From the NCBI RefSeq assembly GCF_000158175.1, contig NZ_DS999411.1:605009-669008 (forward strand): DNA of 64,000 nucleotides. Reading direction: 5' to 3'. A program made the position numbers and the translations under genes. Below, piece after piece: positions 41,308 through 49,070 of this stretch; the stretch's first letter is position 1; each line of letters starts with the position of its first letter. Source of the DNA: Luminiphilus syltensis NOR5-1B. Its GTDB lineage: Bacteria > Pseudomonadota > Gammaproteobacteria > Pseudomonadales > Halieaceae. The notes beneath the pieces are model-generated. The model searched no databases, was not told the DNA's origin, and saw only the letters and a list, made by a program, of their open reading frames with translations.

Positions 41308-41526
41308 GAGCTGCTCGCGTAGCTCCATCGGCGATGGCGTATTAAACCGCTCGCTCGTCGACGCTCGAGCAAACCGCCGCCGAGCCACCCTAAGCAATCG
41401 CTGCAAGTACAGTCGAAGCAACCCCGACGATGGCACCGCCACGAGGTGAGGTGGGCGGGAGTGCTTTGAGCGTCGACGAGCAATTCCGACAGTGCGCTGG
41501 CCCTGCTGGAGCTACGCGAGCAGCTC
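41308..41526. repeat. Large inverted repeat element in the 41.2-41.7 kb gene-free gap
   Basis: The 20-mer GAGCTGCTCGCGTAGCTCCA (41308-41327) recurs inverted at 41507-41526. A second 14-mer GCTCGTCGACGCTC (41353-41366) recurs inverted at 41468-41481, at the same 45-base offset, so each arm is about 59 bases with a diverged 25-base interior. The gap of 510 bases (41189-41699) otherwise has no recognised gene, apart from the palindrome at 41263 and a terminator. It may be a MITE, a REP/BIME-like pair (each arm carries GTAG followed by palindromic sequence), or remnants of an inverted duplication. Confidence 0.8.
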
Positions 41527-41650
41527 AAAGGACTACCGCCTGCCTCACCGACTTCAATAAAGAGGAGGTGGTAATCAGCGATTGCCGTTCAGCGGACTGA
41601 TGAAGGTTCTGTGCAGGTCTTGATCCCGCCAAAATCCGCGATGAAGAAAA

Positions 41651-41684
41651 AAGCCCGCATTGGCTTCAATGCGGGCTTTTTTTA
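41651..41684. terminator. Rho-independent terminator at the Rieske oxygenase 3' end
   Basis: Perfect 12-bp stem AAGCCCGCATTG/CAATGCGGGCTT with loop GCTT. A T-run follows on the plus strand and an A-run precedes it, so it can act in both directions. It lies 16 bases beyond the minus-strand oxygenase stop. Confidence 0.9.
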
Positions 41685-41699
41685 TCGGTCAGACCATTA

Positions 41700-42875
41700 T
41701 CACAAGGTGGGTTCAGGCGCCGACTCGTCACCGTTCACATAGTACTTGATCCACTTGTGCACGTACTGGTTGGCGCGTTCGTTGCGACCGAAGATCACAT
41801 CCTTTTGATGGCCCGCCTGTAAACCGCGCTGCACCTGCAGTCCCAACTGGTAGTCCTCTTTGTCGACGACGTCACGGAGCCAGTCGACCATCTCAACTCG
41901 CGCCTGTGCTTCCGCCTCATCGGCTGGCGGCTCGGGGTGCAGGAAATGAAGAATCGTTGTGTTCTGGTCCACCGTTGGGCCCGGTATCAACTGGGCGACC
42001 TGAGTAATTTCGGGAGCGACAAAAATAGAGACGTTGGGGAAAAACAGGCGAATGTAGTCATACCCATCGTTCTCAAATTTCCAGAGATCTTCCTCCGGGG
42101 TGTCCTTGTGCTTGAGGATGCCTTTCTGCGGAAATCCAATAAAGACGTGGGGGCCATGGGCATCGAACTCCATGATATTGGAAAATGTTCTGGGCTCGAT
42201 GGTTTCCGGGTGCGCAGCCTTGAAGTGATAGCCTTCAAGATAACCGTCGTAGGCGATTTTCCAGTTGGCGCCATGGATCACGCGGTTTCCAACATAGCTC
42301 CAGTCTTTAAAGCCCTTTTGGACCACATCATCCATCATACCGCCCAGATACGAACGAATATCCACCGTCGAATCGGGGTCGAGTACCGCAAATAAAAGGC
42401 CGCCCTCTTCGTGAGAAGGAAACTCAACCAGATCTCGATCGCCCCGGCAGTCTTCACCGAACTTGGGCGCTTCAGCGACTCCGCGCAGGGTGCCGTCCCC
42501 ACTGAACGACCAGGCGTGATAAGGGCAGGTAAAGACCCGCTTGTTGCCGCTCTCCGCCTGGGTCAAGGTCATACCTCTATGGGTACAGACATTCATAAGC
42601 ACCTTGGCGCTGCCATCGGCCTGCCGGGTGATTAGCAGCGGCACGCCCTGGTAATCGCGGGTGAGGAAGTCGCCGGTTTCCGGGATCTCATGAGACACCG
42701 CAACCATCACTGGCAGCTTTTTAAATATCGCGGCCACTTCTTTTTCATAAAAGGCAGGATCGGTGTATTGGGATGAATCCACGCGCATGGTGCTCTCGGC
42801 CCAGTCAGTGGTGCCGTTTTCAACGTGCTCCATCATGCGCTTGATAATCTTGGTATAACGCTCTGCAAGTTCCAT
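41700..42875 (-). CDS. Rieske ring-hydroxylating oxygenase alpha subunit 1
   Basis: The 391-residue protein starts at ATG 42875 (TTAGGAGA upstream; the longer open frame is rejected). The Rieske domain has C97-x-H99 and C117-x-x-H120 (MNVCTHRG, TCPYHAW). The mononuclear iron site is seen in NWKIAYDGYLEGYHFKAAHP (H217, H222). It hydroxylates an aromatic or alicyclic substrate using the ferredoxin. No beta subunit gene is adjacent, so an alpha-only oxygenase is likely. It is last in the unit SRPBCC-ABM-oxygenase. Confidence 0.93.
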   Translation of the reverse strand: MELAERYTKIIKRMMEHVENGTTDWAESTMRVDSSQYTDPAFYEKEVAAIFKKLPVMVAVSHEIPETGDFLTRDYQGVPLLITRQADGSAKVLMNVCTHRGMTLTQAESGNKRVFTCPYHAWSFSGDGTLRGVAEAPKFGEDCRGDRDLVEFPSHEEGGLLFAVLDPDSTVDIRSYLGGMMDDVVQKGFKDWSYVGNRVIHGANWKIAYDGYLEGYHFKAAHPETIEPRTFSNIMEFDAHGPHVFIGFPQKGILKHKDTPEEDLWKFENDGYDYIRLFFPNVSIFVAPEITQVAQLIPGPTVDQNTTILHFLHPEPPADEAEAQARVEMVDWLRDVVDKEDYQLGLQVQRGLQAGHQKDVIFGRNERANQYVHKWIKYYVNGDESAPEPTL

Positions 42876-42912
42876 TATTTCTCCTAATCGCTCAGCGGTG
42901 CGTAAAGCCCGG

Positions 42913-43230
42913 CTATTCGGGCATCTCGACCGGGCCCATGGCGGAAACCGAGTATTGCCTTGCATCCAGGCTCTTGATGTCCAGCCCACCGACGGTCTGC
43001 AGGAACTCGAGGATGTGTGGCGCGCGCAGGTGATCGTCGAGATGCTGTTTACTCGCCCACTGCTCAGAAATCCAAATGACGTTGGGATCACAGATATCAA
43101 CGGCCATGGCATACATCTCGCAGCCCGCTTCCTTCCGAGTGGGTTCGATCAATTTACGCGCCGCTTCAACATACTTCGGGGCGTCCTCCGCCGATAATTC
43201 GGTGCGTGCGATAATGGCTAAGGTATTCAT
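42913..43230 (-). CDS. Antibiotic-biosynthesis-monooxygenase (ABM) domain protein
   Basis: The 105-residue dimeric alpha-beta-barrel protein has RKLIEPTRKEAGCEMYAM and WISEQWASKQHLDDHLRAPHI, the ABM signature. Family members act as cofactor-free monooxygenases or detoxifying enzymes. CAGGAAC lies before the start. It sits between the SRPBCC and oxygenase genes. Confidence 0.85.
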   Translation of the reverse strand: MNTLAIIARTELSAEDAPKYVEAARKLIEPTRKEAGCEMYAMAVDICDPNVIWISEQWASKQHLDDHLRAPHILEFLQTVGGLDIKSLDARQYSVSAMGPVEMPE

Positions 43231-43251
43231 ATTCCAGTTCCTGTTTTTGGA

Positions 43252-43722
43252 TTATTGTGTGGATGCAGCGTCATTTGAAGCACGAGCCCTATCGGCCGCC
43301 TGCTGCAGCCCATCGAACATCATTTGGTAGGCACCGCGAAGAAACGTTTCCGCCTCCTGCTCCCTGCCCGGTTCGGTTCTGAACTCCCCTCGATAAGAAA
43401 TTCCGCAGCTACCGTCATCTGACGGATGCAACTGTCCGGTAGCGGTGTACTGCACAAGGCCCGCAGGCCGCTCGCCAACTATCGCGAGTTGCCAGCGGTA
43501 GATTTCAGGATCAAGAGCCAACAGCTGTTCGCTGACCGCATGACTAAAGCCGGCATTGTAAATATGGCGAGTCATGCCGATGCCCTCGCCGTCGATATCG
43601 ACACGTTCAATGTCGATCGCCTGCCCCTGTGGCCACCACGCCTCGATATTGCCGAAGTCGACGATCAGGGGCCAGATAAAGTCAGGGTCGGCATCCAGCG
43701 AGTGTTCAACCAGCAATTCCAT
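43252..43722 (-). CDS. SRPBCC-fold (polyketide cyclase/START-like) protein
   Basis: The 156-residue protein, started at ATG 43722 with GGAGATAACA before it, has a START-like pattern: VEHSLDADPDFIWPLIVDF, then EAWWPQGQAI and TATGQLHPSDDGSCGISYRG with a C-terminal helix (AETFLRGAYQMMFDGLQ). The fold binds hydrophobic ligands. It is the first gene of a three-gene unit whose predicted promoter is divergent from promoter B. Confidence 0.85.
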   Translation of the reverse strand: MELLVEHSLDADPDFIWPLIVDFGNIEAWWPQGQAIDIERVDIDGEGIGMTRHIYNAGFSHAVSEQLLALDPEIYRWQLAIVGERPAGLVQYTATGQLHPSDDGSCGISYRGEFRTEPGREQEAETFLRGAYQMMFDGLQQAADRARASNDAASTQ

Positions 43723-43869
43723 TGTTATCTCCAACACAGCACAAAGGCAGGGCGTGCCATGAACGTTATTGTTGTGCCCACGGACGGACCTGTTGGCTAT
43801 CGTTTTTCAGTCGCTCCGCAGCAGCGAGAGTGTATAGCAAACGCGTGTTTTTAGCCTGGCTCAACGCCG

Positions 43870-43933
43870 AGGCTAGGCACCCGGCAATAAAAAGTCAAGC
43901 TTGCTTGCTTTTTTCTCAGGCGTCACCTAATCT
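43870..43933. promoter_or_regulatory. Bidirectional promoter B around a CAAGCTTG palindrome
   Basis: Plus strand: CAAGCTTGCTT (43896-43906), -35 TTGCTT (43905-43910), 17 bases, TAATCT (43928-43933), reading toward the MDR at 43965. Minus strand: TTGACT (43893-43898), 17 bases, TAGCCT (43870-43875), reading toward SRPBCC. Both -35 regions touch the palindrome, so one bound regulator could control both directions. Confidence 0.7.
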
Positions 43934-43964
43934 CGTGTCAAATAATCAGCAAAGACATCACATT

Positions 43965-44993
43965 ATGTACCCATCGAAACAGCGCCAACTGGTGCTGCGA
44001 CAACGGCCAACGGGGCTTCCCACCGAACAGGATATCGAGCTCGCTGAGGGTGACGTTAAACCACCGCAGCCGGGCGACGTGGTTATCAAGAATCTCTATT
44101 TATCGCTGGATCCTGCGCAGCGGGATTGGATGAATGACGCGGTCTCCTACCTGCCGCCTATTGCCATCGGCGAGGCCATACGCAGTACAACCCTGGGCCA
44201 GGTCGTTGCCAGCGAGAGCGACGCCCTCGCCGTTGGCGACTTCGTCATCGGATTGGCAACCAACGCCTGGGAGGAATACAGCACCACCCCCGCTGAGCAA
44301 CTTGAAAAGGTGGACAACAGTGAGTTCCCCCTGCACTACCATTTGACAATTCTCAGCGGTGCCATGGGTCTGACTCCCTATTTCGGCATGCTGAAACTGG
44401 GACTGCCAGCCCCCGGCAAGACGGTACTCATGAGTGCCGCGGCCGGTGGCGTTGGCTCGATTGCGGGCCAGATAGCGAAGTTACACGGGTGTCGCGTCGT
44501 GGGTATCGCCGGTGCCGACGAGAAGTGCCAGTTCATCTGCGACGAGCTCGGATTTGATGACGCCATCAACTACAAGGCGGTAGACGACCTTACAGCGGCC
44601 ATCGCGGAAAAGTGCCCTGAAGGGATTGATATCTATTACGACAATGTGGGTGGTGAAACCCTCGATGCGGCACTACTGAATCTGGCGCAGGGCGCCCGGG
44701 TGGTCTTCTGTGGCGCCATTTCCACCTACAATGCCGACGGCCCGGTACCGGGTCCTTTCAATTACTGGCAGGTGCTGGCCAAAGGTGCGAGCGTCCACGG
44801 CCAGATGAACCTCAAATACGCCGACGAGTACCCTGCGGCAATCGAGCAGTTGAAAGCGTGGGTGCGTTCCGGTGAGCTCAAATTTGCCGAACACATTGTT
44901 GAAGGTATTGAAAACACCGTCGATGCCTATCGCATGCTGTTTACCGGCGGCAATAAAGGCAAGCTCATCGTCAAGATCGCAGATCCAGACTGA
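43965..44993 (+). CDS. NADP-dependent zinc-less MDR oxidoreductase (PTGR-like), copy 3
   Basis: The 342-residue enzyme starts MYPSKQRQLVLRQRP; the open frame upstream is rejected because it crosses promoter B. Motifs: SLDPAQRDWMND, VLMSAAAGGVGSIAGQIAKL, ADEKCQFICDELG and DIYYDNVGGETLD. It shares the SYLPPI-IGEAIRS and ETLDAALLNL-type segments with copy 2, indicating recent common origin. The SDR gene follows after 47 bases, so the two are likely an operon. Confidence 0.9.
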   Translation: MYPSKQRQLVLRQRPTGLPTEQDIELAEGDVKPPQPGDVVIKNLYLSLDPAQRDWMNDAVSYLPPIAIGEAIRSTTLGQVVASESDALAVGDFVIGLATNAWEEYSTTPAEQLEKVDNSEFPLHYHLTILSGAMGLTPYFGMLKLGLPAPGKTVLMSAAAGGVGSIAGQIAKLHGCRVVGIAGADEKCQFICDELGFDDAINYKAVDDLTAAIAEKCPEGIDIYYDNVGGETLDAALLNLAQGARVVFCGAISTYNADGPVPGPFNYWQVLAKGASVHGQMNLKYADEYPAAIEQLKAWVRSGELKFAEHIVEGIENTVDAYRMLFTGGNKGKLIVKIADPD

Positions 44994-45040
44994 ACTCAGT
45001 CTCGAAATCACAGCAAACGAACAGTTAACGGAGCAAATTT

Positions 45041-45817
45041 ATGAGTGGCAAGCTGCAGGGTAAAGTGGCGCTGATTACGGGTGGCACCAACGGTATTGGT
45101 AAAGCGGCCGTCGAGGGTTTTACCCGCGAGGGAGCCTCCGTCATCTTTACCGGAAACAACGAGACCGCTGGTGCTGATATCTCGCAGGCAACCGGTGCCA
45201 CCTTTGTCAAGCATGCGGTGCAGGATGTGGAGGGCTGGAAAGCATTGGTGGCACAGATTCGTGCTGAACACGGTCGTCTTGATATTGCCTTTGCCAATGC
45301 CGGTACCAACTCCGGCGACAGCAATATCGAGGACGTGGAAGTCGATGCGTGGAAGCGGCTGATCGATATCAATTTGACAGGGGCGATGCTGACGATTAAG
45401 TCGGCGGTCGAACTCATGCGAGAAAATCCCGGTGGGCCCAGCGGTTCCATCATTCTCAACAGTTCGATCAATGGCATTCTGGCCTTGGCGGGCGATGTCA
45501 CCTATTCCACCACCAAAGGCGCACTGCGCCTGCTGGCGAAGTCAACCGCGGTACACCTGGGTAAATCCGGTATCCGCTGTAATACCATCCACCCCGGTGT
45601 TACCGAGACGCCTTTGATTGAAGGCGCGATCAACAGCGCCCCGGATCAGGCGGCGGCGCGAAACATGCTGGAAAACGTAGCTCCCATGGGTCGCATGGCG
45701 AAGATGGAAGAGATCGTGTCCCTGGTGATGTATCTGGCTTCTGACGACGCCAGTTTCGTCACCGGCTCCGAGCTGGTTATCGACGGGGGCTCAACCGCAG
45801 GGTTGCCCGGCGTCTAA
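45041..45817 (+). CDS. Short-chain dehydrogenase/reductase 3
   Basis: This 258-residue classical SDR has the loop TGGTNGIGKA, FANAGTN, LNSSINGIL (catalytic Ser), YSTTKGAL (Tyr/Lys) and the C-terminal GSELVIDGGS. CGGAGC precedes the start by about 9 bases. It is probably co-transcribed with MDR copy 3 and ends at a bidirectional terminator. Confidence 0.92.
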   Translation: MSGKLQGKVALITGGTNGIGKAAVEGFTREGASVIFTGNNETAGADISQATGATFVKHAVQDVEGWKALVAQIRAEHGRLDIAFANAGTNSGDSNIEDVEVDAWKRLIDINLTGAMLTIKSAVELMRENPGGPSGSIILNSSINGILALAGDVTYSTTKGALRLLAKSTAVHLGKSGIRCNTIHPGVTETPLIEGAINSAPDQAAARNMLENVAPMGRMAKMEEIVSLVMYLASDDASFVTGSELVIDGGSTAGLPGV

Positions 45818-45841
45818 ACTCAGTTTAAGGGTATAAAAAAC

Positions 45842-45865
45842 GCGAGAGAAATCTCGCCTTTTTTA
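45842..45865. terminator. Rho-independent terminator, convergent units
   Basis: Stem GCGAGA/TCTCGC (45842-45847, 45852-45857) with a GAAA tetraloop. Six A precede it and a T-run follows, so it can end both SDR 3 (plus) and the SnoaL gene (minus). Confidence 0.85.
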
Positions 45866-45878
45866 TGGTGCGATACCG

Positions 45879-46286
45879 TTATTCACCGTGGAGGACTTTG
45901 AACTTCCTGAGGGAAAATTTCCACTCTCCGTCAACCTTGACACACTCGTCGTGGTACTCACCCCGCGGACGTATTTCATTGCCATCCTGGGTAACCGCGA
46001 CTTCGGTGGTATAAGAGCGCATGGTCGCTTTGTCACCAGTGACCTCGATGACGCCAGGCTGTGCCATCATGTTGACGAAAGGAAACAACTTCATGGCTTC
46101 GACCCAGGCCGAGACAATATTTTCTCGGCCCTGAATGCCCGACATTTCCAGGTGCGGGAGTTCCCATACCGCGTCCTCGGCCCAGGTACCACCCCAGATC
46201 GTCGCATCCCTCTGGTTGACGCCGTCGCAGTAGCGATCCAATAGCGCCCTGATTGCCAACTGGTCCATGAGTGTGTTGTCCGTCAT
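45879..46286 (-). CDS. SnoaL-like (NTF2-fold) protein 2
   Basis: The 135-residue protein has MDQLAIRALLDRYCDGVNQRD, WAEDAVWELP and the HDECVKVDGEWKFSLRKFK end, a SnoaL_4 pattern. The D-R-Y near the N-terminus parallels the other SnoaL proteins here. It is third in the minus-strand unit SDR 5-SDR 4-SnoaL. Confidence 0.85.
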   Translation of the reverse strand: MTDNTLMDQLAIRALLDRYCDGVNQRDATIWGGTWAEDAVWELPHLEMSGIQGRENIVSAWVEAMKLFPFVNMMAQPGVIEVTGDKATMRSYTTEVAVTQDGNEIRPRGEYHDECVKVDGEWKFSLRKFKVLHGE

Positions 46287-46335
46287 TCGGTTCTCCCCAG
46301 TAAAAGTAGTCGGTGCTGTTTGGCCTGCAAGACCG

Positions 46336-47100
46336 TCAGACGCTGATCAGTCCGCCATCAATAACCAGCTCGGTGCCGGTTACATAGCTGGACATGTCAG
46401 ACGCCAGGAACAGCGCCGCGTCGGCAATCGATGAAGGTGGCCCCATATACCCCATGGGGATTTTATCGACGATAATTTTGTACTCTTCCGGATTATCAGT
46501 GGCGGCCTGGGCGTTCATATTGGTGAGGATCATACCCGGATGGAGTGTGTTGCATCGGATGCCCTGCCGCGCCGTTTCAGCGGCGACCGCTTTGGTAAAT
46601 CCATGGACGCCCGCCTTGCTCGCTGCGTAGGCCGTAACACCCACCACGCCCACCAAAGCGGCGACCGAAGACATGTTGACGATGGAACCCTTGATGTCAT
46701 CCTCGCGCATCATTTCAACAACCAGTTGTGTGCCCATGAAAACGCTGGTCATGTTCACACTCATCTGCTTTTCGTAATCCGCCATGGTGAAGGCTTCCAG
46801 CGGCTGGAGCACGGCGATTCCGGCGTTGTTCACCAGCACATCGATACGTCCATAGTCCGACTTGATCCTGGCCAGTGTCGCAACCCATTCGTCCCGCGAG
46901 GTCACATTCTGTCCCCAGCCCACCGCGGTACCACCGGCGTCGTTGATCTCAGAAGCGGTACGTTCGGCGCCCGCCCCGTCCATATCGGTAACGATCACCG
47001 TGGCGCCCTGCTCACCGAATCGGTGGGCAATCGAGTGGCCCAGTCCGGGATTGGAGGCCGCGCCCGTGATGAGGCAAACCTTGTTTTCTAATAAAGCCAT
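46336..47100 (-). CDS. Short-chain dehydrogenase/reductase 4
   Basis: The 254-residue SDR starts at ATG 47100 (AAGGAATAT upstream). Loop TGAASNPGLGHS is longer than the usual TGxxxGxG. NNAGIAVL, MSSVAALVG, YAASKAGV (Tyr/Lys) and GTELVIDGGL are present. The D-M-D after strand 2 favours NAD. Confidence 0.91.
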   Translation of the reverse strand: MALLENKVCLITGAASNPGLGHSIAHRFGEQGATVIVTDMDGAGAERTASEINDAGGTAVGWGQNVTSRDEWVATLARIKSDYGRIDVLVNNAGIAVLQPLEAFTMADYEKQMSVNMTSVFMGTQLVVEMMREDDIKGSIVNMSSVAALVGVVGVTAYAASKAGVHGFTKAVAAETARQGIRCNTLHPGMILTNMNAQAATDNPEEYKIIVDKIPMGYMGPPSSIADAALFLASDMSSYVTGTELVIDGGLISV

Positions 47101-47187
47101 CTGGATATTCCTTCGCTGGAGGTAAAAAGTGTGTTGGGGTTTTTGTTCATTCACTGCCCATTACGACAGCTTCCGGGTATCTTGCGG

Positions 47188-47988
47188 TCAGCCGGGAATC
47201 TCGCCAGCGGCAACCATCGCTGCCTGAAGCTCGTTGGCCCGAGGATTTCTGCGCAGACAAAGGCCACCGTTGACCTGCAGATTTTCGCCCGTCATAAAAC
47301 AACGGTCAGAGGCCAAAAAAAGTGCGGCTTCGGCAATGTCTTCCGAGGTGCCGTATCTACCCAGTGGGTAGCACTTGGCAAATTCCTGCTTCAGCGCTTC
47401 ACTCTTTAGCGCCTCTGATGTCATAGGGGATTCCGTCAAGCCCGGCGAAATCGAGTTAGCCCGTATTCCCACCTCGCCATATTCGTTGGCGACGGTGCGG
47501 ATGACATGGTCGATACCCGCCTTGGTACCCATGTAAGCCGCATGGTTATCGAGCATTATTTTCGCGGTCGCGGATGAAATCTGGATGATCGAGCCGCCGC
47601 CCTGAGCGGTCATCACCTTAACCAGGTGCTGAAGCCAGATAAATGGGCCCTTGAACTGAAGATCGACCATCCGATCGAGCTCCGCTTCCGTGGTCTCGGT
47701 GAGCGGCGTCAGCAGCCCCCACCCGGTCGCATTGATGGCAACGTCAACACGTTCAAACTGCGCGACGTGCTGCTCGAACATTGCCGAGATCGAACTCCGA
47801 TCACAGAGATCACAGTGAAGCCAATGGCCCCCTATCTCCGATGCAAAACGCCCCAGTGCGTCATTGTCACGGCCCGATACCACGACGGTTGCGCCTTCTT
47901 CCGCAAACCGTCGCGCCATGACCTGACCCATGTTGCCGGGTGTGCCAGCGCCGACTATTGACACCACTTTTCCTGAAAACGCGCCCAT
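47188..47988 (-). CDS. Short-chain dehydrogenase/reductase 5
   Basis: The 266-residue SDR has an unusual loop GAGTPGNMGQVMA, NATGWG in place of NNAG, ISSATAKIM, YMGTKAGIDHVIRTVANEYG and the tail NGGLCLRRNPRANEL. It is close to SDR 1 (37365) in loop, active-site and tail, so the two form a paralogue pair within the region. First gene of its minus-strand unit, with a promoter at 48028-48056. Confidence 0.9.
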   Translation of the reverse strand: MGAFSGKVVSIVGAGTPGNMGQVMARRFAEEGATVVVSGRDNDALGRFASEIGGHWLHCDLCDRSSISAMFEQHVAQFERVDVAINATGWGLLTPLTETTEAELDRMVDLQFKGPFIWLQHLVKVMTAQGGGSIIQISSATAKIMLDNHAAYMGTKAGIDHVIRTVANEYGEVGIRANSISPGLTESPMTSEALKSEALKQEFAKCYPLGRYGTSEDIAEAALFLASDRCFMTGENLQVNGGLCLRRNPRANELQAAMVAAGEIPG

Positions 47989-48027
47989 TTATTCTCCGAC
48001 TTATCGTTATTTTTCAGACAGAACAAA

Positions 48028-48056
48028 ACATTACAGCATGTTTTTTTCTAGCACAA
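48028..48056 (-). promoter_or_regulatory. Candidate promoter of the SDR 5 unit
   Basis: On the minus strand TTGTGC (48051-48056), 17 bases, TAATGT (48028-48033). The spacer contains AAAAAAACATG. No CAAGCTTG element is present here. Confidence 0.5.
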
Positions 48057-48149
48057 CAGCGGCTGTCAGCGAATGGCATTCCCCGGGGAACGCGAGAGAG
48101 GTGATCTGCCGGCACCAGTGCCGGCTGAGTAGTGCAAAAGCGCTGTCGG

Positions 48150-48875
48150 TCAGTCCGCCTCGACCTGATAAATCCTCATCAGCGTGTCGGTAACCAGATC
48201 GATCACCCGGTCTGCCCGCTTCTTCTTTTGACTGCCCATATGGCTGTTCGCCATACCCTGCATCACAAACTGGACAAGGTCGTGGGCCGCCTCCAGAGAC
48301 TGCACCTTGGTCCAGTGGGGGAATACGGTTTTTACCGTCTGCAGGAACTGGCGGTCAAAGTCCTTCTCGACATCGGCAATGATATCCCCGAGTTCGGCGT
48401 CGGTTCTCGACGCTGCACGCAGCTCCTCGTAAGCCACAAAAGAAGGCAGATTCACGTACTTCCATGCCGCCACCACCGACTTTCGGATGCTTTCACGCTC
48501 CAGTGCGGCCTCAGGATCGTCGATATTTTGCATCAGTTCCCGATATTCCATCAGACGAGTCGCGTGCAGATGGGACACCACGGCCTGCAGTACCGCAAAA
48601 CGTGAGGGAAAGTGATGCATCATGGCACCCCGGGAGACCCCCGCCTGCGCCGCTATCAATGCGGTAGTGGTGCGGGTATAGCCACGCTCGACAAAACACG
48701 TGATTGCCGCGTCAATAATCGCCTTGCGCGTCATCGCGCTCTTTTCCGCCTGCCAGCCGTCGCCGTTGGCCCTCACTTTCTTCGCCTTTTGACGCACGGC
48801 TGTGCTGCTGCGGTCAGATCCATCACCGGCGTCTCCTGTTCGCGAGTCCAAATTTGTCATGTCCTGCTTCCCCAT
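48150..48875 (-). CDS. TetR-family transcriptional regulator
   Basis: The 241-residue protein has a long polar N-terminal tail (about 45 residues) before the HTH (RKAIIDAAITCFVERGYTRT, then AQAGVSRGAMMHHFPSRFAV), and an all-helical ligand domain. A start at 48860 (MTNLD) is also possible. It is divergent from the 2-oxo acid dehydrogenase operon; the shared gap holds promoter C. As the only pathway-type regulator in the catabolic region it is the best candidate for binding CAAGCTTG, which is inference. Confidence 0.9.
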   Translation of the reverse strand: MGKQDMTNLDSRTGDAGDGSDRSSTAVRQKAKKVRANGDGWQAEKSAMTRKAIIDAAITCFVERGYTRTTTALIAAQAGVSRGAMMHHFPSRFAVLQAVVSHLHATRLMEYRELMQNIDDPEAALERESIRKSVVAAWKYVNLPSFVAYEELRAASRTDAELGDIIADVEKDFDRQFLQTVKTVFPHWTKVQSLEAAHDLVQFVMQGMANSHMGSQKKKRADRVIDLVTDTLMRIYQVEAD

Positions 48876-49004
48876 AGCGGATCCCTGTCATCGCGACGTA
48901 AAGCTGCACCGGGCAGTCTCCACAGGTGCTCTTAACGGCGTGCGACGTAAAGCTAAGTTTAATCACAGACGGACTTTCTGTGAGTCGCGTTTATATCAAA
49001 CAAT

Positions 49005-49038
49005 CAAGCTTGCTTTTTTTATGGGCCACTCCTAGTAT
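49005..49038 (+). promoter_or_regulatory. Promoter C with CAAGCTTGCTT element
   Basis: CAAGCTTGCTT (49005-49015) with -35 TTGCTT (49010-49015), 17 bases, TAGTAT (49033-49038). It lies between the divergent tetR-like gene and the E1 alpha gene and likely drives the large operon 49071-57816. Confidence 0.7.
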
Positions 49039-49070
49039 CGTAGGGATCGATAAAAACTTTAAAAGGTACT

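Noticed and set aside
43722-43964. N-terminal extension of MDR copy 3
   Set aside because: The frame is open but crosses the bidirectional promoter and lacks family-like sequence; the ATG at 43965 gives the normal N-terminus.
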